A stretch of DNA of 64,000 bases from Streptomyces sp. NBC_01235 (GTDB lineage: Bacteria; Actinomycetota; Actinomycetes; Streptomycetales; Streptomycetaceae). Location of the stretch: positions 10,354,001-10,418,000 of the forward strand of contig NZ_CP108513.1 in assembly GCF_035989285.1 (NCBI RefSeq), in the 5' to 3' direction. The notes under the pieces are model-generated. The model was not told where the DNA came from. It ran no database searches and saw only the letters and a program-made list of their open reading frames with translations. Made by a program: the position numbers and the translations under genes. Of this stretch, positions 61,741-64,000 are shown one piece after another (the stretch's first letter is position 1; each line of letters starts with the position of its first letter).

Positions 61741-62288
61741 GCCGGCTCCAACAGGGAGTTCAGGAATCGTCCGGGGTGCGACCGGGGCTCGGCCGCGCCC
61801 CGTTCCGGCGGGCCTTCGGCGACGACCCGGGCGCCCCGGTGGCCGCCCTCCTGCCCCCTGTGGAGCAGCAGCCGCTCGATGTCGGCGGCGTGGAGACCGG
61901 TGGGGGGCTCGTCGAGCGCGTAGAGGGTGCGTCCACGGGTGCGGCACTGGAGTTCGGCGGCGAGCTTGACGCGCTGTGCCTCGCCGCCGGACGGGGCGGG
62001 GGCGGGCCGGCCGAAACTCACACAGCCGAGCCCGGCGTCGTCCGGGGACAGCCCCTCGACGGCATCGACATCGGGCTTGTCGAGCTGCCCGCGAAACTGC
62101 CCCGCATATGCCGACAGGGATTCCGCATAACGCCGTCGGCCCTCGGCGAAAATGGTGTCGAAAGCCAGACTTGACTTTCCGGATCCGGGTACACCCGTGA
62201 ATACGATCAGTGCGTCCCCGGGAAGTTCGACGGACACGTCACGAAGATTGTGCTGACGGGCACCCTTGACGACGAGCCGATTTCTCAC
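61737..62288 (-). CDS. Miniature UvrA-like ABC ATPase derivative
   Basis: A 183-residue protein made from the ends of a Uvr[21 protein letters not shown], Walker [10 protein letters not shown], and [20 protein letters not shown] come from the first ATPase half. [14 protein letters not shown] and [15 protein letters not shown] come from the second. It continues with a UvrA-like VVAEGPPE near the C-terminus. The zinc fingers, DNA-binding insertions and the H-loop segment are missing, yet there is no frameshift. UvrA is about five times longer. It may be an in-frame deletion relic or a working mini-protein. GTG 62288 has GAGG eight bases before. Coupled to the sigma factor gene. Confidence 0.75.
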   Translation of the reverse strand: MRNRLVVKGARQHNLRDVSVELPGDALIVFTGVPGSGKSSLAFDTIFAEGRRRYAESLSAYAGQFRGQLDKPDVDAVEGLSPDDAGLGCVSFGRPAPAPSGGEAQRVKLAAELQCRTRGRTLYALDEPPTGLHAADIERLLLHRGQEGGHRGARVVAEGPPERGAAEPRSHPGRFLNSLLEPA

Positions 62289-62491
62289 TTCTTGAACCTC
62301 AGGTGTAGAGAGCTGGCCGATGCCCACCGTAACACCGCGACATCACAGGAAACGGCCGCTGTCCGACGCCGCCCGGGTGTGGGGAATATCGCCCTTGACA
62401 GAAAAGTCGGCCGTGTGGGCGCAGGAAATCCGCGCCGGCCACAGCCGCCCGTAAAAGATGCGTCAAAGCCGTGGGCGCCGCCGTCAGGGGC

Positions 62492-62659
62492 GTGTCGACG
62501 AACGATCGATCCGGTCCGGTCCGGGGTTTCCTCGAACCGTCCACATCTGTTTCGAACCTCTCCAAGGACTTCACGACGGCCGATCCGGCCTTCGTCGTCA
62601 CCACGGCCGCCGTCTTCGCGCTGGTGGCCCTCGGGGCCAAGGGGGTGACGAAGCTGTGA
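62492..62659 (+). CDS. Small membrane protein upstream of kdpF
   Basis: A 55-residue protein whose C-terminal part ADPAFVVTTAAVFALVALGA plus KGVTKL is one membrane helix with a basic end. Third positions are G/C-rich from about residue 20 on. I recall similar small helices encoded just before kdpF in Streptomyces. The stop overlaps the kdpF start as GTGA. GTG 62492 is only weakly supported. Confidence 0.55.
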   Translation: MSTNDRSGPVRGFLEPSTSVSNLSKDFTTADPAFVVTTAAVFALVALGAKGVTKL

Positions 62660-62745
62660 CCGCCCAGAACCCTGTCGGCCCGGTCGTGGCCGTCGCCCTG
62701 CTGGGCCATCTCGTGCTCGCCCTGATCTTCCCCGAGAGTTTCTGA
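62656..62745 (+). CDS. kdpF: Potassium-transporting ATPase subunit KdpF
   Basis: A 29-residue single-helix peptide: MTAQNPVGPVVAVALLGHLV then LALIFPESF. The final FPExF and the helix are typical of KdpF, a stabilising subunit of the KdpFABC potassium pump. GTG 62656 overlaps the previous stop. The next gene, kdpA, is broken 8 bases later, so KdpF has no local partner. Confidence 0.8.
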   Translation: MTAQNPVGPVVAVALLGHLVLALIFPESF

Positions 62746-62753
62746 GACAACAG

Positions 62754-62970
62754 ATGGGTCCCGTGCTCGCCGGCGTGCTCCAGCTGCTCGCGCTCATAGC
62801 GGCCCTGGCGCTCGCCCACGTCCCCCCTGGGCACCTACATGGGGTCTACTCCTCCGACCGGCACCAGCGGGCGGAGGGGCGGATCCACCGCGGCATCGGT
62901 GCCGACCCGGACGCCGAGATGGGCCGGCCGGCGTATCTGCGCGGTGTCATGGCCTTCTCGGCGCCTCTCG
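62754..62970 (+). pseudogene. kdpA: Truncated kdpA remnant
   Basis: ATG 62754 opens MGPVLAGVLQLLALIAALAL, the usual KdpA start, then VYSSDRHQRAEGRIHRGIGA and DPDAEMGRPAYLRGVMAFSA. Between them the reading suggests an inserted C in a run of C's near 62823 and a compensating loss. After residue 70 the similarity stops, and a further frame change would be needed for SVFF. The rest of kdpA and all of kdpBC are absent: the IclR gene follows about 140 bases later. Confidence 0.7.
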
Positions 62971-63105
62971 GTCTTCTTCCGGCACGGGCCACCGCTTCGA
63001 GAAATGACGGGCAGGTCTCCCCGGGCAGGCCAGCCTCCCCGGCAGGGCAGCGCTCCCGGCCCCGCGCGCCTTGCCTGCGCCGTGCACCTGGCGCACGCTT
63101 GTCGT

Positions 63106-63864
63106 ATGGGTGCGCGGGACGGCCCCACGCTCATCACCTCCGTGCAGCGGGCCTTCCGGCTGCTGGAGGCGGCGAGCGCGCACGAGAACGGCGCGCCGGC
63201 GAAACAGCTGGCACGCGAGACCGGGCTGCCCCTGGCCACCGCCTACCACCTGCTGCGAACCCTGGTCCACGACGGCTACCTGCGGAAACTGCCGGACGGC
63301 GGGTTCGTCATGGGCGACAGGATGCAGACCCTGCACACCGCGGGCCGGGGGCAGGCGCTGCTCAGCCGGGTCCGCCCCACGCTCGCCGCCCTCCGCGACG
63401 AGCTCGCGGCCGCCGCCTACCTCACCTTCTACGAGGAGGGCGAGATCCGGGTCGCCGAGATCGTCGACGGCCCCCGGGCACCCCGCGTCGACCTGTGGGT
63501 CGGGTTCGAGGACGCGGGGCATGCCACCGCCCTCGGCAAGTCCGTCCTGCGGGAACTGGACGACGACGCCCGCAACGACTACCTATCCCGGCACCACCTC
63601 GCCGACCTCACGCCGAGGACCATCACCAGCGCCCCCGAACTGCTGCGGCGACTGGACACCTCGCCCGTGGCGCCGGCCGTCACGGACCTGGAGGAGTACA
63701 CCCTGGGCACGGTCTGTGTGGCCGTGCCCGTCTACAGCGGCGACACCCTCGGCTCCCTCGGCGTGTCCCTGCCGGCGGACCGGCTGCCCAGACTCGAGGA
63801 GATCCTGGCCCGCCTGATCCCGACCGCCGACCGCGTGACCAGGGGTCTTTCCCTCACCACCTGA
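63106..63864 (+). CDS. IclR family transcriptional regulator
   Basis: A 252-residue IclR protein. The helix-turn-helix region is SVQRAFRLLEAASAHENGAP and LATAYHLLRTLVHDGYLRKL; the effector domain has GHATALGKSVLREL and TDLEEYTLGTVCVAVPVYSG. ATG 63106 has no ribosome site. TTGCCT at 63071-63076 and CACGCT at 63094-63099, 17 bases apart, are a plausible promoter that would give a leaderless message. Its target is not evident. Confidence 0.92.
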   Translation: MGARDGPTLITSVQRAFRLLEAASAHENGAPAKQLARETGLPLATAYHLLRTLVHDGYLRKLPDGGFVMGDRMQTLHTAGRGQALLSRVRPTLAALRDELAAAAYLTFYEEGEIRVAEIVDGPRAPRVDLWVGFEDAGHATALGKSVLRELDDDARNDYLSRHHLADLTPRTITSAPELLRRLDTSPVAPAVTDLEEYTLGTVCVAVPVYSGDTLGSLGVSLPADRLPRLEEILARLIPTADRVTRGLSLTT

Positions 63865-64000
63865 TCGTTCACCGGAGGTCCTGGAGAATGCCTTGGCCTT
63901 CAGGCCGGGGTGGGGGCCTCCCGCTTGCGGGGGAGAATCCGGATTCCTGCGGAGCGGGGCAGGAGAAGCCGGATCGCCGCCGGGGGAGGCTACTTTGGCG
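63865..64000. other. Terminal 136 bases, no gene seen
   Basis: A short hairpin GGCCTTCAGGCC near 63895-63906 follows the IclR gene. It might be a terminator or the remains of a transposon end. No reading frame with coding bias is visible up to the window edge. Confidence 0.4.

Noticed and set aside
63888..63910. Hairpin resembling an IS200/IS605-type end
   Set aside because: Only a 4-bp stem is visible and no transposase gene is present; the window ends too soon to judge.

Overview
This 64 kb window is a stretch of Streptomyces (or close relative) chromosome. The signs are very high G+C with strong third-position G/C bias, frequent GTG starts, purine-rich ribosome sites, and several genes carrying the rare TTA codon used in bldA-dependent control. 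Typical Streptomyces families also appear: WhiJ-like XRE/DUF397 pairs, mycofactocin and many Ser/Thr kinases. No rRNA, tRNA, CRISPR array, phage or intact insertion sequence was found. Everything here comes from reading the sequence; family names are from recall, not searches.

Layout. (1) 1-6.9 kb: an uncharacterised module of two tandem leucine-rich-repeat-like STM4015 proteins, STM4014 (ATP-grasp-like), STM4013 (alkaline-phosphatase/sulfatase fold) and two radical-SAM proteins (STM4012, STM4011). It is read away from a small conserved protein and a DUF6745 protein. Between the two arms is a perfect 15-bp inverted repeat in which each arm holds a TTGTCAGTG box followed by a -10 element, the RecA-NDp (PafBC) DNA-damage promoter pattern. 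(2) 6.9-15.7 kb: a galactan-utilisation locus with secreted GH30, GH42, a CUT1 sugar ABC importer and a divergent LacI regulator with two palindromic operators. (3) 16-19 kb: acyltransferase, a small membrane protein and phosphoglucomutase. (4) 19-26 kb: urea importer urtABCDE with an AmiC-like soluble binding protein and a divergent MarR. (5) 26-37 kb: accessory genes, including a monooxygenase, a TIM-barrel glycosidase-like protein with a TetR partner, a P-loop kinase, an APH-fold kinase, and a WhiJ-type set (XRE, DUF397, RsbW-like ATPase, PP2C phosphatase, SAM methyltransferase).

(6) 37-49 kb: a Ser/Thr kinase with a PQQ-type sensor, a WD40 gene remnant, a second sugar catabolic locus (PmoA-like, cupin, CUT1 importer, YesL-like), an OhrR-like MarR with an esterase, and a degenerate kinase. 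(7) 49-53 kb: a large TPR-CHAT caspase-like protease with a zinc ribbon and a small partner. (8) 53-60.5 kb: a complete mycofactocin cluster, mftR, mftG, mftF and mftABCDE. A 17-bp motif recurs upstream of mftF/mftG and twice upstream of mftA. (9) 60.7-64 kb: a group-2 sigma-70 factor coupled to a miniature UvrA derivative, a decayed kdp locus (intact kdpF, broken kdpA), and an IclR regulator.

The best candidates for undescribed biology are the STM4011-4015/DUF6745 module with its paired damage-type promoters and the CHAT module whose partner gene carries a TTA codon. Next come the shared mycofactocin operator, the mini-UvrA, and the repeated ATGAGTA-N4-TACTCAT operator.
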